A stretch of DNA of 36,648 nt, from the NCBI GenBank assembly GCA_019747795.1, contig JAIEQK010000200.1:1-36648 (forward strand), in the 5' to 3' direction. This DNA comes from Gammaproteobacteria bacterium. GTDB taxonomy: Bacteria; Pseudomonadota; Gammaproteobacteria; Ga0077536. Position 1 is the first letter of the stretch. Each line of letters begins with the position of its first letter. The notes beneath the pieces were generated by a model. That model saw nothing but the letters and a program-made list of their open reading frames with translations. It had not been told where the DNA came from and ran no database searches. Both the position numbers and the translations under genes were made by a program. Below, piece by piece: positions 25,479-33,512 of this stretch.

Positions 25479-27047
25479 CTACAAACTGCGCGCGCTCATC
25501 TGCCCGGCGATGAACTCCGCCTGGCGGATGGCCAGCGTCACGATGGTCAGGGTCGGATTCACCGCCGCGCCGCTCGTGTACTGGCTGCCATCGGAGATGA
25601 ACAGGTTGGGGATGTCGTGGGCCTGGCCGTGGGCGTTAACCACCCCATCGCTCGCCTTGGCGCTCATGCGGCAGGTGCCGAGGTTGTGGGTGGACGGGTA
25701 GGGCGGGGTGAGGAACACGCGCTTCGCGCCGACCGACTCGTAGAGCGCCTTGCCCTGCTTGAAGCCGTGCTCGCGCATCGCGAGATCGTTCTCGTGATCG
25801 TCGTAGTGCACGTGCGGCACCGGCAGGCCCCACTGGTCCTTCACGTCCTGGTTCAGGGTCACGCGATTGCTCGCCTGCGGCATGTCCTCGCCCACGATCC
25901 ACATGCCGGCGAGGTTCGTGTAGTGGTCCATGAAGTAGGCGAAGTCCGGTCCCCATTCACCGGGCGCGATGAAGGCGGCGGCGAAGGGCAGGCCGACCGA
26001 CACCGTCTCCATCTCGTAACCGCCGGCAAAGCCCCGTTCCGGACGGTGGTGGGACTCGTCCGAGATGATGCCCGCCATGGTGGTGCCGCGGTACATGTGT
26101 ACCGGCTCGTCGAAGGCGGCGTACACCGAGCCGGTGGTGTGGCGCATGTAGTTGCGCCCGACCTGGCCGGACGAATTGGCGAGGCCGTCGGGGTACTTGG
26201 ATGAGGCCGACAGCAGCAGCAGCCGAGGCGTCTCGATGGAGTTGCCGGCCACGCAGACGATGCGCGCCCGCTGCCTGTGTTCCTTGCCCTGCGCGTCGAA
26301 GTAGACCACGCCGGTCACCCGCCCCGTATCATTGTGCTCGACGCGCGAGACATGGCACTGCGTGCGCAGATCGAGCTTGCCGGTGGCGGCGGCCGCCGGG
26401 ATCTCGGTGTAGAGCGTCGACCACTTCGCGCCCATCTTGCAGCCCTGGAAGCAGAAGCCCAGCTGGCGACACGAGGTGCGGCCGGCGCGTGGCTGGCTGT
26501 TGATCGCCATGCGCCCGGTGTGGCAGTCCTTGTAGCCGAGCTTTTGCGCGCCGTTGTACAGCACGCGGAAATTGTTGTTGCCGGGCAGGCCGGGAATGTC
26601 GTTGGTGCGCGTCACGCCCATCTTGTCCTCGGCGCGCGCGTAGTAGGGTTCGAGTTCGGCGAGCGTCAGCGGCCAGTCCAGCAGGTTTGCGCCGTCGATC
26701 GCGCCGTAGGTGGTGCGCGCCTTGAACTCGTGTTCACGAAACCTGAGCGAGGCGCCGGCCCAGTGCGTGGTGGTGCCGCCGACGGTCTTGCAGATCCAGG
26801 TCGGAAGATTGGGGAAGTCCTTGGCCACGCGCCAGTTGCCGGACGTGGTGCGCATGTCGGTCCAGGCGAGCTGCTGGAACGAGGCCCATTCGTCGTTGAT
26901 GAACTTGGCCGAGGACTGTTCGCCGCCCGCCTCGAGCACCACCACCTTGATGCCCTTCTGGCACAACTCGTTCGCGAGCGTGCCGCCGCCCGCGCCCGAG
27001 CCGATGATCACCACCACGCCATCGTCGTTGAAGTCGAAGCTGTTCAT
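25479..27047 (-). CDS. GMC-family oxidoreductase (membrane-associated dehydrogenase large subunit)
   Basis: 522 residues. The FAD Rossmann motif GSGAGGG (16-22) with Glu39 ends the second strand; TVGGTTTHWAGASLRF and the C-terminal THNLGTCRM, ISDGSQYTSGAAVNPTLTIVTLA carry the family's conserved His and Asn region. There is no signal peptide, as expected for subunits exported with a Tat-bearing partner. It lies 12 nt after the gluconate-2-dehydrogenase subunit-3-like gene, giving the usual pair for periplasmic alcohol, sugar or choline-type dehydrogenases; a cytochrome subunit is not visible. It could oxidise the alcohol made by the nearby monooxygenase, by inference only. Confidence 0.9.
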   Translation of the reverse strand: MNSFDFNDDGVVVIIGSGAGGGTLANELCQKGIKVVVLEAGGEQSSAKFINDEWASFQQLAWTDMRTTSGNWRVAKDFPNLPTWICKTVGGTTTHWAGASLRFREHEFKARTTYGAIDGANLLDWPLTLAELEPYYARAEDKMGVTRTNDIPGLPGNNNFRVLYNGAQKLGYKDCHTGRMAINSQPRAGRTSCRQLGFCFQGCKMGAKWSTLYTEIPAAAATGKLDLRTQCHVSRVEHNDTGRVTGVVYFDAQGKEHRQRARIVCVAGNSIETPRLLLLSASSKYPDGLANSSGQVGRNYMRHTTGSVYAAFDEPVHMYRGTTMAGIISDESHHRPERGFAGGYEMETVSVGLPFAAAFIAPGEWGPDFAYFMDHYTNLAGMWIVGEDMPQASNRVTLNQDVKDQWGLPVPHVHYDDHENDLAMREHGFKQGKALYESVGAKRVFLTPPYPSTHNLGTCRMSAKASDGVVNAHGQAHDIPNLFISDGSQYTSGAAVNPTLTIVTLAIRQAEFIAGQMSARSL

Positions 27048-27059
27048 CTGTGTGCTCCC

Positions 27060-27632
27060 TCAGGCGGCGGGGCTGGCGGCCGGTGGCGGGGCGGGCAGCC
27101 AGGTGAGATCGTTGAAGCCGCGCTCGAGATAGCCGCCCTTGCTGAACGATTCGCCCTGGTAACCGAAATGCGCGAAGGCGAGTTCGTTGTTGTACAGCGA
27201 GACCACCGCGGTCGAACGTACTTTCTCGAAGAACGGACTGCCCGCGAGCTTGGTCACCAGCGCGAGCTGCGCCGGCTTGTCGAGCGCGAGCCAGTCGCCC
27301 TTCGCGCCGTCGTCGAGTTGCCTGATGCCATCCACCAGCAGCGCCTTCAAGGTCGCGTCCTTGGCGGCGAGATCGAGATCGCGCACGACGAAGGCATACA
27401 CCGCATCGTCCAGGGCCGCGTGTGGAAAGATGTGGCGCGTGACCTGGGACAGCACCCGGCCGCTACGCTCATCGAGATTGGCAAGCGGCAGCGCCCACAC
27501 CGGGCTCGGCGCGAGCGCCAGCAGCGACGAGGATGTCGCCCACAGCGTGCCGGTCAGACATCCTGCGTGAACGAGAAACTGGCGACGACTGACGGTCGCG
27601 CGCCGATCGGAGTCCGTCGTGAAGTCATTCAT
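27060..27632 (-). CDS. gluconate 2-dehydrogenase subunit 3-like protein, Tat signal
   Basis: 190 residues from an ATG at 27632 preceded by GGGGAG. The N-terminus has a twin-arginine signal, VSRRQFLVHAG (Arg16, Arg17), then the typical domain VLSQVTRHIFPHAALDDAVYAFVVRDLD and the late NNELAFAHFGYQGESFSKGGYLERGFNDLTWLP. The family's small subunits escort a GMC flavoprotein through the Tat pathway and remain in the periplasmic complex. Directly upstream of its GMC partner. The longer frame to 27662 is less likely. Confidence 0.87.
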   Translation of the reverse strand: MNDFTTDSDRRATVSRRQFLVHAGCLTGTLWATSSSLLALAPSPVWALPLANLDERSGRVLSQVTRHIFPHAALDDAVYAFVVRDLDLAAKDATLKALLVDGIRQLDDGAKGDWLALDKPAQLALVTKLAGSPFFEKVRSTAVVSLYNNELAFAHFGYQGESFSKGGYLERGFNDLTWLPAPPPAASPAA

Positions 27633-27701
27633 GCTTGAAGATCTCCCCAACCCACGAAGCATTCTTGGTTCACGCCTGTGCTGGCGTGGCGGGACTGTAT
27701 G

Positions 27702-27768
27702 CGATCGTCGGCGACTGTGAAAGCGGGGTGTCGTACAAGCCGGCCCGCTTTCCCCTGTGCGACGATCG
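27702..27768 (+). promoter_or_regulatory. nested hairpin in divergent region, possible 5'-UTR structure
   Basis: Outer arms CGATCGTCG (27702-27710) and CGACGATCG (27760-27768) enclose inner arms GAAAGCGGG (27719-27727) and CCCGCTTTC (27744-27752) around a 16-nt loop; both stems are perfect 9-bp. It lies 42 nt upstream of the pentapeptide-repeat start and 69 nt from the divergent Tat gene. It could be an RNA element or a double operator. Confidence 0.45.
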
Positions 27769-27810
27769 TGTGAGGATGCGCCGTCGACTGGACGCCGCGG
27801 AGATCAATCC

Positions 27811-28551
27811 ATGCCTTCACTGTCGCTGGACGGAGATACCGAGGCCGGCCGCGATCGGGTCGATGAAGAGACCCTGGCCGAACACATTCGCGCCCACGCC
27901 CAGTGGCTCGAGACAGCGACCGAGGCCGGTCGCTGTGTCGACCTGACGGGCGCGAACCTCACCTATGGCGGGTTCCTTGATGCGGACATGCGCCAGGCGC
28001 GCCTGGCGGGCGCACGCCTGGTGAAGGCCAACCTGCGCGAGAGCAATTTCGCCGGCGCGGACCTGCGCGGCGCCAACCTGGAAGGCGCGAGCATGGTCAA
28101 CATCGATCTGAGCGGCGCCTGCCTGGTGAGCGCCAATCTCCACCGCGTGGTGAGTCCCGGCGCCAACTTCACCGACGCCGAGGCCGACGAGGTGCGCCTC
28201 GCGAGTGCGAATCTCCTGAGCGCGGTGTTCCTGCGAACCCTGCTGCGTGGCGCGGATCTGCGCGATGTGAACCTGGCCGGCGGCGTGCTGCGCGAGAGCG
28301 TGCTGGTCGCCGCCGATCTGAGCGATGCCAAGCTGATGATGGCCGACCTGACCGGCGCCAACCTGCGCGGCGCGAACCTGTCGCGCGCGGTGCTGTTCGG
28401 TGCCGTGCTGGACGATTGTGACTTGAGTGACGCGGACTTGAGCAGCGCGGTCGGTGTTACCGCAGTGCAACTAGAACGAGCATTCGCGAACGCCGCGACG
28501 CGCCTGCCGCTCGATCTCGATGGGTGTGTGATGCGCGAGGCCTCAACTTAA
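27811..28551 (+). CDS. pentapeptide-repeat protein
   Basis: 246 residues. After about 42 polar residues, a run of A(D/N)LxX repeats extends from about residue 43 to 220 (LTGANLTYGGFLDADMRQARLAG at its start), the right-handed quadrilateral beta-helix of pentapeptide proteins. Some family members mimic DNA and protect gyrase, but many have no known role and nothing here points to one. GGAG at 27799-27802 supports the ATG. Its stop codon shares TTAA with the stop of the convergent small gene. Confidence 0.88.
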   Translation: MPSLSLDGDTEAGRDRVDEETLAEHIRAHAQWLETATEAGRCVDLTGANLTYGGFLDADMRQARLAGARLVKANLRESNFAGADLRGANLEGASMVNIDLSGACLVSANLHRVVSPGANFTDAEADEVRLASANLLSAVFLRTLLRGADLRDVNLAGGVLRESVLVAADLSDAKLMMADLTGANLRGANLSRAVLFGAVLDDCDLSDADLSSAVGVTAVQLERAFANAATRLPLDLDGCVMREAST

Positions 28552-28916
28552 GCCGTGGGCGGTTTGCCCTGCCACTGACCTGAATCGGCGATTTCCTGCA
28601 CCTGCCGGCACTCGAGTCCGATCAACTTCTGCAACACCTCCAGGCGCTTCGGCAGTTGTTCCACCGGTCCGAGCAGCGCGGCATAGCGCACGAGGATCGC
28701 CGCGAGCGCTTCCACGACCAGGAGCGGGTCTTCACGATGCTCCGCGAGAAACGCGTTGGTGTGGCGGAACAACTGCTCGACCACCTCCTGCTTGTGCCGC
28801 AAGGCCTGTTCTTCATCCGCTGCAGTTGCTGCACTGCGACGGGAATCCTGCGTCTCTGTCTTTCGTGGAGTGTCCGCTGCACTCGTTCGACGTTCGCCGC
28901 TCTCTTCAGTCGACAT
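28548..28916 (-). CDS. small helical protein, unknown function
   Basis: 122 residues from an ATG at 28916; an upstream ATG at 28988 would add 24 residues but would overlap the candidate monooxygenase promoter. The first 45 residues are charged and low in hydrophobic residues, probably disordered (MSTEESGERRTSAADTPRK); the rest is two or three amphipathic helices (QEVVEQLFRHTNAFLAEHRE, LLVVEALAAILVRYAALLG, LPKRLEVLQKLIGLECRQVQ). No family recognised. It diverges from the diiron monooxygenase operon, so a regulatory or accessory role is possible but unproven. Confidence 0.65.
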   Translation of the reverse strand: MSTEESGERRTSAADTPRKTETQDSRRSAATAADEEQALRHKQEVVEQLFRHTNAFLAEHREDPLLVVEALAAILVRYAALLGPVEQLPKRLEVLQKLIGLECRQVQEIADSGQWQGKPPTA

Positions 28917-28930
28917 CGCGCAATCTCGCC

Positions 28931-28958
28931 TTGCAGGTGTTCGAGACGTGAGTATATG
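28931..28958 (+). promoter_or_regulatory. candidate promoter of the diiron monooxygenase operon
   Basis: TTGCAG (28931-28936) and TATATG (28953-28958) are 16 bp apart, 123 bp before the first ATG. I looked for a sigma-54 TGGCAC-N5-TTGC site in 28920-29080, common for such operons, and found none. Confidence 0.35.
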
Positions 28959-29080
28959 GTACGGCCACATTTCATCAGTCAGCGCCACACGCGGCGCAGC
29001 AGTCCAGGAAAGTAGAACAAGCCTTCGAACCAGACATTTGACATGCGGGCCGCCAGCCCCAGAACTTCGGAGATCGTGAC

Positions 29081-30745
29081 ATGGCGTCGAATATTTCCCT
29101 GTCGAAGATCGTCAAGCAGAAGAGCATCAGCATCGGCGAAGCGACCAAGCGCATCTCCGACCTGGGCTGGGCGCCGTCCTACTTCGAAGAGATCCTGAAA
29201 TACCCGACCGACTACAAGGTCGACAAGGCGCCGAAGGACCCGATGAAGCAGGTCCTGCGTTCCTACTTCCCGATGCAGGAAGAGAAGGACAACCGGGTCT
29301 ACGGCGCGCTCGACGCCGCGCTGCGCGGCAACATGTTCCGCAATGTCGAGCCGCGCTGGATCGAGTGGCAGAAGCTGTTCCTCGCCATCATTCCCTTCCC
29401 CGAGATCTCGGCCGCGAGATCGATGGCCATCCAGTCGCAGATCGCGCCCGGCGAGGATCTGCGTACCGGCTACACCATGCAGATGATCGACGAGTTCCGT
29501 CACTCCACGATTCAGATGAACCTGAAGAAGTGGTACATGGAGAACTACATCGATCCGGCCGGCTTCGACATCACCGAGGCCGCCTTTGGCAAGTGCTACG
29601 CGACCACCATCGGGCGCCAGTTCGGTGAGGGCTTCATCACCGGCGACGCGGTGACCTCGACCAACATCTACCTGCAGGTGGTGGCCGAGACGGCGTTCAC
29701 CAACACGCTGTTCGTCGCCATGCCCTCGGAAGCCGCGCGCAACGGCGACTACGCGCTCCCGACCATCTTCCTCTCGGTGCAGTCCGACGAGTCGCGGCAC
29801 ATCGGCAACGGTCACTCCTTCCTGATGTCCATCGTCAAGGAGCCGGAAAACCTCGACCTGCTCGAGCGCGACCTGCGTTATGCCTTCTGGCAGAACCACG
29901 CCATCGTCGATGCCGCCATCGGCACCATCATCGAGTACGGCACCCAGGACCGTGACAAGAGCAAGGAGTCCTACGCGGAGCTCTGGCACCGCTGGATCTT
30001 CGACGACTACTACCGCACCTACATGCTGCCGCTCGAGAAGTACGGCGTGAAGATCCATCACGACGACGTCGAGGCGGCCTGGAACCGCATCGTCAAGGGC
30101 AACTACGTACACAAGGTGGCGCAGTTCTTCTCCTTCGGCTGGCCGGTCGCGTTCTGGCGCATCGACGGCATGGTGGAGAAGGACTTCGACTGGTTCGAGG
30201 CCAAGTATCCCGGTTGGTACAACGAGTTCGGCACCTACTGGGAGAACTACCGCAAGGCCAGCCTGCCGAACCAGCCGCCGCTGATGTATCTCGACTCCGG
30301 CTACGTCTACCCGCATCGCTGCTGGAGCTGCAACGTGCCGGCGCTGATCCGCGAGGACTTCTGCGTCGACGAAGTGGACGGTGAGCTCTACACCTACTGC
30401 TCCGAGGTCTGCCGCTGGACCCACAAGGAAGCCTTCGCCGCCGAGTACAACGGCCGTCCGACGCCGGCCATGGGCCGCTTCAGCGGTCGCCGGCAGTGGG
30501 AGGAGTGCTACCACGGGTGGGATCTCGCCGACGTGGTGAAGGATCTCGGCTTCGTGCGCCCGGACGGCAAGACCCTGATCCAGCAGCCGCACCTGCATTT
30601 CGACGACAGCCGCATGTGGACCCTGGATCACTTCCGGGGTCTCGAAGTGCGCAGCCCGCTGCTCGACCTGCGCGCGATGAGCCCGGCGGATCGAGAGAAG
30701 CACATCGCCAACTACCGTGCGGGCTTCACCTGCAAACCGATCTGA
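29081..30745 (+). CDS. mimA: soluble diiron monooxygenase hydroxylase alpha subunit (propane/phenol type, MimA/PrmA-like)
   Basis: 554 residues. The six diiron ligands are all in place with the spacing of methane monooxygenase: Glu108 (FPEIS), Glu138 and His141 (DEFRH), Glu203 (VAETAFTN), Glu237 and His240 (DESRH). A Cys cluster (HRCWSCN near 412-418, then YCSEVCRWTH near 439-447) is the zinc-like element seen in this subgroup. Together with the order alpha, reductase, beta, coupling protein it matches group 5 enzymes (Prm of Gordonia, Mim of mycobacteria), which oxidise propane, acetone or phenol. GGAG at 29069-29072 supports the start. The substrate here is not shown by sequence. A hairpin follows the stop. 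Confidence 0.93.
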   Translation: MASNISLSKIVKQKSISIGEATKRISDLGWAPSYFEEILKYPTDYKVDKAPKDPMKQVLRSYFPMQEEKDNRVYGALDAALRGNMFRNVEPRWIEWQKLFLAIIPFPEISAARSMAIQSQIAPGEDLRTGYTMQMIDEFRHSTIQMNLKKWYMENYIDPAGFDITEAAFGKCYATTIGRQFGEGFITGDAVTSTNIYLQVVAETAFTNTLFVAMPSEAARNGDYALPTIFLSVQSDESRHIGNGHSFLMSIVKEPENLDLLERDLRYAFWQNHAIVDAAIGTIIEYGTQDRDKSKESYAELWHRWIFDDYYRTYMLPLEKYGVKIHHDDVEAAWNRIVKGNYVHKVAQFFSFGWPVAFWRIDGMVEKDFDWFEAKYPGWYNEFGTYWENYRKASLPNQPPLMYLDSGYVYPHRCWSCNVPALIREDFCVDEVDGELYTYCSEVCRWTHKEAFAAEYNGRPTPAMGRFSGRRQWEECYHGWDLADVVKDLGFVRPDGKTLIQQPHLHFDDSRMWTLDHFRGLEVRSPLLDLRAMSPADREKHIANYRAGFTCKPI

Positions 30746-30759
30746 GTACATGACGCGGC

Positions 30760-30789
30760 GCGCGGCGACGTGAGTCCACGTCGCCGCGC
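30760..30789 (+). terminator. strong intercistronic hairpin between alpha and reductase genes
   Basis: A perfect 13-bp stem, GCGCGGCGACGTG / CACGTCGCCGCGC, around a 4-nt loop, followed by TTT. It begins 14 nt after the alpha-subunit stop and ends 60 nt before the reductase start. It may partly terminate transcription or protect the alpha mRNA 3' end. Confidence 0.7.
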
Positions 30790-30849
30790 TTTCCAAGCAG
30801 AACGCGGTCGGCGCCCTGGCGCCACCGGCAGGCGGGTGGCCTCGAGGGC

Positions 30850-31878
30850 ATGACTTACTCGGTACGACTGGAACCCATCGGCGTCGACATGCAGGTCAAC
30901 GACGACGAGACCGTGCTGCAGGCGGCGTTCCGCCAGGGCATCACGCTCATGCACGGCTGCAAGGAGGGCCAGTGTTCGTCCTGCAAGTCCGTGCTGCTGG
31001 ACGGCGACGCCGAGCACGGCGACTACTCGACCTTCGCGCTGTCGGAGTCCGAGCAGAGCGAAGGCAAGGTGCTGCTCTGCCGGCTCTACGCGCAGAGCGA
31101 CCTCGAGATCGAACTCCTCAACTACGACGAGGACATGCTCGCCAACTGGATCCCGGCGCGGACCTTCCAGGGCACGGTGTGCGGCATCGAGTCTCTGACC
31201 CACGACATCCGGCGCCTCGACGTCGAACTCGACACGCCCATGAGCTTCCATGCCGGGCAGTTCGCCGAGATCACGCTGCCCGATGGGGGCACGCGACGCT
31301 CCTATTCCATGGCCAATGCGCCGCAGGAGACCGCGACCCTGTCCTTCATCATCAAGACCTACGCGGGCGGCAAGTTCTCCGGCCGCCTGGCCGACGGGCT
31401 CGCGGTGGGCGACACCGTCGCACTGGAAGGCCCCTTCGGCACCAGTTTTCGCAACCAGAAGCACCGCGGCGGCACGCTGCTTGTGGGCGGCGGCTCCGGC
31501 ATGGCGCCCTTGCTGTCCATCCTCTGCGACCTGGTGGCCCATCAGTGTCAGGACCCGGTGCGCTTCTATTACGGCGCGCGCGGCACGCGTGACCTGTTCT
31601 ATCTCGAGCGCATCGCGGCGCTCGGCGCCGAACTCGCGGACTTCGTCTTCATCCCGGCGCTGTCCGAACCGGAGGCGGGCGACGGGTGGGACGGCGAACG
31701 GGGCCTCGTCCACGAGGTGCTCGCCCGGCAGTACGCCGACACCGGGCGCAACCCACGGCTCGAAGCCTATGTCTGCGGTCCGCCGCCCATGGTCGACGCG
31801 GTACTGCCGGTACTGCAGAAGATCGGCGTCGACGCGGACAACATCCACCTCGACAAATTCACGCCGGCCGGCAGCTGA
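30850..31878 (+). CDS. mimB: monooxygenase NADH reductase subunit (FAD, [2Fe-2S])
   Basis: 342 residues. The N-terminal plant-type ferredoxin domain has Cys37, Cys42, Cys45 and Cys77 (HGCKEGQCSSCKS ... LLCRLY). The FAD domain has RSYS at 150-153 and the NAD domain has GGGSGMAP (213-220) and VCGPPPMVDAV near 320. It transfers electrons from NADH to the diiron hydroxylase. The ribosome-binding site is poor: GAGG lies only 2 nt from the ATG, and the better AGGCGGG is about 12 nt upstream, so translation may be weak. Downstream beta-subunit gene after 50 nt. Confidence 0.94.
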   Translation: MTYSVRLEPIGVDMQVNDDETVLQAAFRQGITLMHGCKEGQCSSCKSVLLDGDAEHGDYSTFALSESEQSEGKVLLCRLYAQSDLEIELLNYDEDMLANWIPARTFQGTVCGIESLTHDIRRLDVELDTPMSFHAGQFAEITLPDGGTRRSYSMANAPQETATLSFIIKTYAGGKFSGRLADGLAVGDTVALEGPFGTSFRNQKHRGGTLLVGGGSGMAPLLSILCDLVAHQCQDPVRFYYGARGTRDLFYLERIAALGAELADFVFIPALSEPEAGDGWDGERGLVHEVLARQYADTGRNPRLEAYVCGPPPMVDAVLPVLQKIGVDADNIHLDKFTPAGS

Positions 31879-31928
31879 AGCCGACAGGGATCACAAAGCA
31901 GCACAGACAGCGCGCAGAGAGGGGAGTC

Positions 31929-32996
31929 ATGAGCGAGAACCTACAAGCGTCCGGGGCCGCGGGAAGCGCGACCTTTGCCGGCTCCGACAGCCGGCGTTAC
32001 AACTACTACAAGCCAGAAGGCAAGCGCGCGACCCTGTACGAGGACGTCACTGTCGACGTGCAGCCGGATCCGAGCAGGCACCTGCTGCAGGGCTGGATCA
32101 TGTCCTTCGCCGACGGCACGCCCTCCTACAGCGAGAAGTCGACCGCCATCAAGAGCTCCGACTGGCACGCTTTCCGCGCGCCGGACCAGGAGTGGTCGCG
32201 CACCCACTACCAGCGCCAGAGCCATATCGAGAACACCATCAAGATGGTGGTGGACAACGCGCGTGGCGACGGCGCGCCGGGGCGCTTCGACCAGGGCTGG
32301 GTGGGCGTGCTGCAGAACCAGTTCGGCGCGCTGAAGCACGCGGAGTTCGGCCTGGGTGTGGCGCTGATGAAGGCGCAGCGCGACGGCATGACCCAGATGA
32401 TCAACAACACCATCCTGACCAACGCCTCCTACAAGCTCAGGCTCGCGCAGGACATCACGCTCTACCTCGGTGACCTCGGCCTCGACATCAGCATCGACGG
32501 CGATGCCGGCAAGCAGGTGTGGTTGAACGATCCTGCCTGGCAGGGTGTGCGCAAGGCGGTGGAGGCGATCCTGGCGGCGAGCGACCACCTCGAGATCTAC
32601 TTCGCGGTGAACGTGGTGTTCGAGGCGCTGGTCGGCGAACTGTTCCGCAGCGGCTTCATCATGCGTGCCGGCCCGGTGCACAACGATTTCGTCACGCCGG
32701 CGGTGGTCTCGGCTGCGGCGAGCGACTATCGCCAGAACCTCGCCAATACCGTGACGCTGATCGGCCAGCTGACCGGCGACCCCGCCCACGGCGCGGCGAA
32801 CAAGAAGGTGATGCAGGGCTGGCTCGCGAAGTACGTGCCGCTCTGCGCCGAGGCGGCGCGGGATCTTCGCGGGATCTGGAGCCTGCAGGACAACGGTGAC
32901 CTGCACTACGACACGATTGCCGAGGACTCGCGCGCGCGCTTCAAGGACATCCTGGTCGCGGTTCAACTCAACCTGCCGGCGGACGTTTCCCTATGA
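31929..32996 (+). CDS. mimC: soluble diiron monooxygenase hydroxylase beta subunit
   Basis: 355 residues from an ATG at 31929 with GAGAGGGGAG just upstream; the frame opens further upstream only as a shadow of the reductase gene. It has the all-helical beta-subunit pattern: RRYNYYKPEGKRATLYEDVTVDVQPD, GWIMSFADGTPSYSEKSTA, EWSRTHYQRQSHIENTI and AASDHLEIYFAVNVVFEALVGELFR. It lacks iron ligands, as expected, and would pair with the alpha subunit in an (alpha-beta)2 core. It overlaps the coupling-protein gene by 4 nt (ATGA). Confidence 0.93.
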   Translation: MSENLQASGAAGSATFAGSDSRRYNYYKPEGKRATLYEDVTVDVQPDPSRHLLQGWIMSFADGTPSYSEKSTAIKSSDWHAFRAPDQEWSRTHYQRQSHIENTIKMVVDNARGDGAPGRFDQGWVGVLQNQFGALKHAEFGLGVALMKAQRDGMTQMINNTILTNASYKLRLAQDITLYLGDLGLDISIDGDAGKQVWLNDPAWQGVRKAVEAILAASDHLEIYFAVNVVFEALVGELFRSGFIMRAGPVHNDFVTPAVVSAAASDYRQNLANTVTLIGQLTGDPAHGAANKKVMQGWLAKYVPLCAEAARDLRGIWSLQDNGDLHYDTIAEDSRARFKDILVAVQLNLPADVSL

Positions 32997-33331
32997 ACAC
33001 CCAGACATTCCGCGATCTCGATCGCAAGGACACGGTGTCCCATCGCTGCGGCGTGACCATGAACGACAGCGCCGACGCGCGCGTCATCGCCGAGGTCATG
33101 CAGGAGAAGCATGGCATCGAGGTGCTGCACTACCCGGCCATGATCCGCCTCGACACCGAGGGCAAGATGGTGTTCGACATGGAGGAGCTGAGCGAGTCGC
33201 TGGGCAGGACCTTCACGGCCTACGACTTCGAGGTCGTGATGTCCACCCATTACGGGCGCATGGTGATGATCGACGAGAACAAGGTGGTGTTGTTCGGCGA
33301 CATGGAAGAAGCGCGCCAGTACGAAGAATAA
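32993..33331 (+). CDS. mimD: monooxygenase coupling (effector) protein
   Basis: 112 residues, right for the MmoB/DmpM family. Blocks: VSHRCGVTMNDSADARVIAEVM, HYPAMIRLDTEGKMVFDMEEL and TAYDFEVVMSTHYGRMVMIDENKVVLFG. It has no cofactor and controls substrate access and electron transfer at the hydroxylase. Its ATG overlaps the beta-subunit stop. It is the last of the four enzyme genes; a 181-nt gap with a hairpin precedes the chaperonin. Confidence 0.92.
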   Translation: MNTQTFRDLDRKDTVSHRCGVTMNDSADARVIAEVMQEKHGIEVLHYPAMIRLDTEGKMVFDMEELSESLGRTFTAYDFEVVMSTHYGRMVMIDENKVVLFGDMEEARQYEE

Positions 33332-33411
33332 GCCTGGCCGAGTGCCTGGCGTGGCGGCGACCTGCGTGGCTCGTCGTTGCGCCGTGCGACGCCGTCCTCA
33401 CGCCTGCAATG

Positions 33412-33436
33412 ACCGGCGTCCCGCATGGGCGCCGGT
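33412..33436 (+). promoter_or_regulatory. hairpin between coupling protein and chaperonin genes
   Basis: ACCGGCG (33412-33418) pairs with CGCCGGT (33430-33436), extended inside by CCC/GGG across a bulged T. No T-tract follows. It may separate chaperonin expression from the enzyme genes; role uncertain. Confidence 0.3.
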
Positions 33437-33512
33437 GTGAGCGTGCGTCGGCGGCACCCGTCAGACCCGATGACAAGCGGCCGCGCGACGCGCGGCGAAC
33501 AGGACCGAGTGC

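Noticed and set aside
29037-29080. TTGACA at about 29037 as a monooxygenase promoter
   Set aside because: No acceptable -10 element lies 16-18 bp downstream.
28979-30796. Minus-strand frame of about 600 codons opposite the monooxygenase alpha gene
   Set aside because: Shadow of the alpha subunit, which has all six iron ligands in the plus frame.
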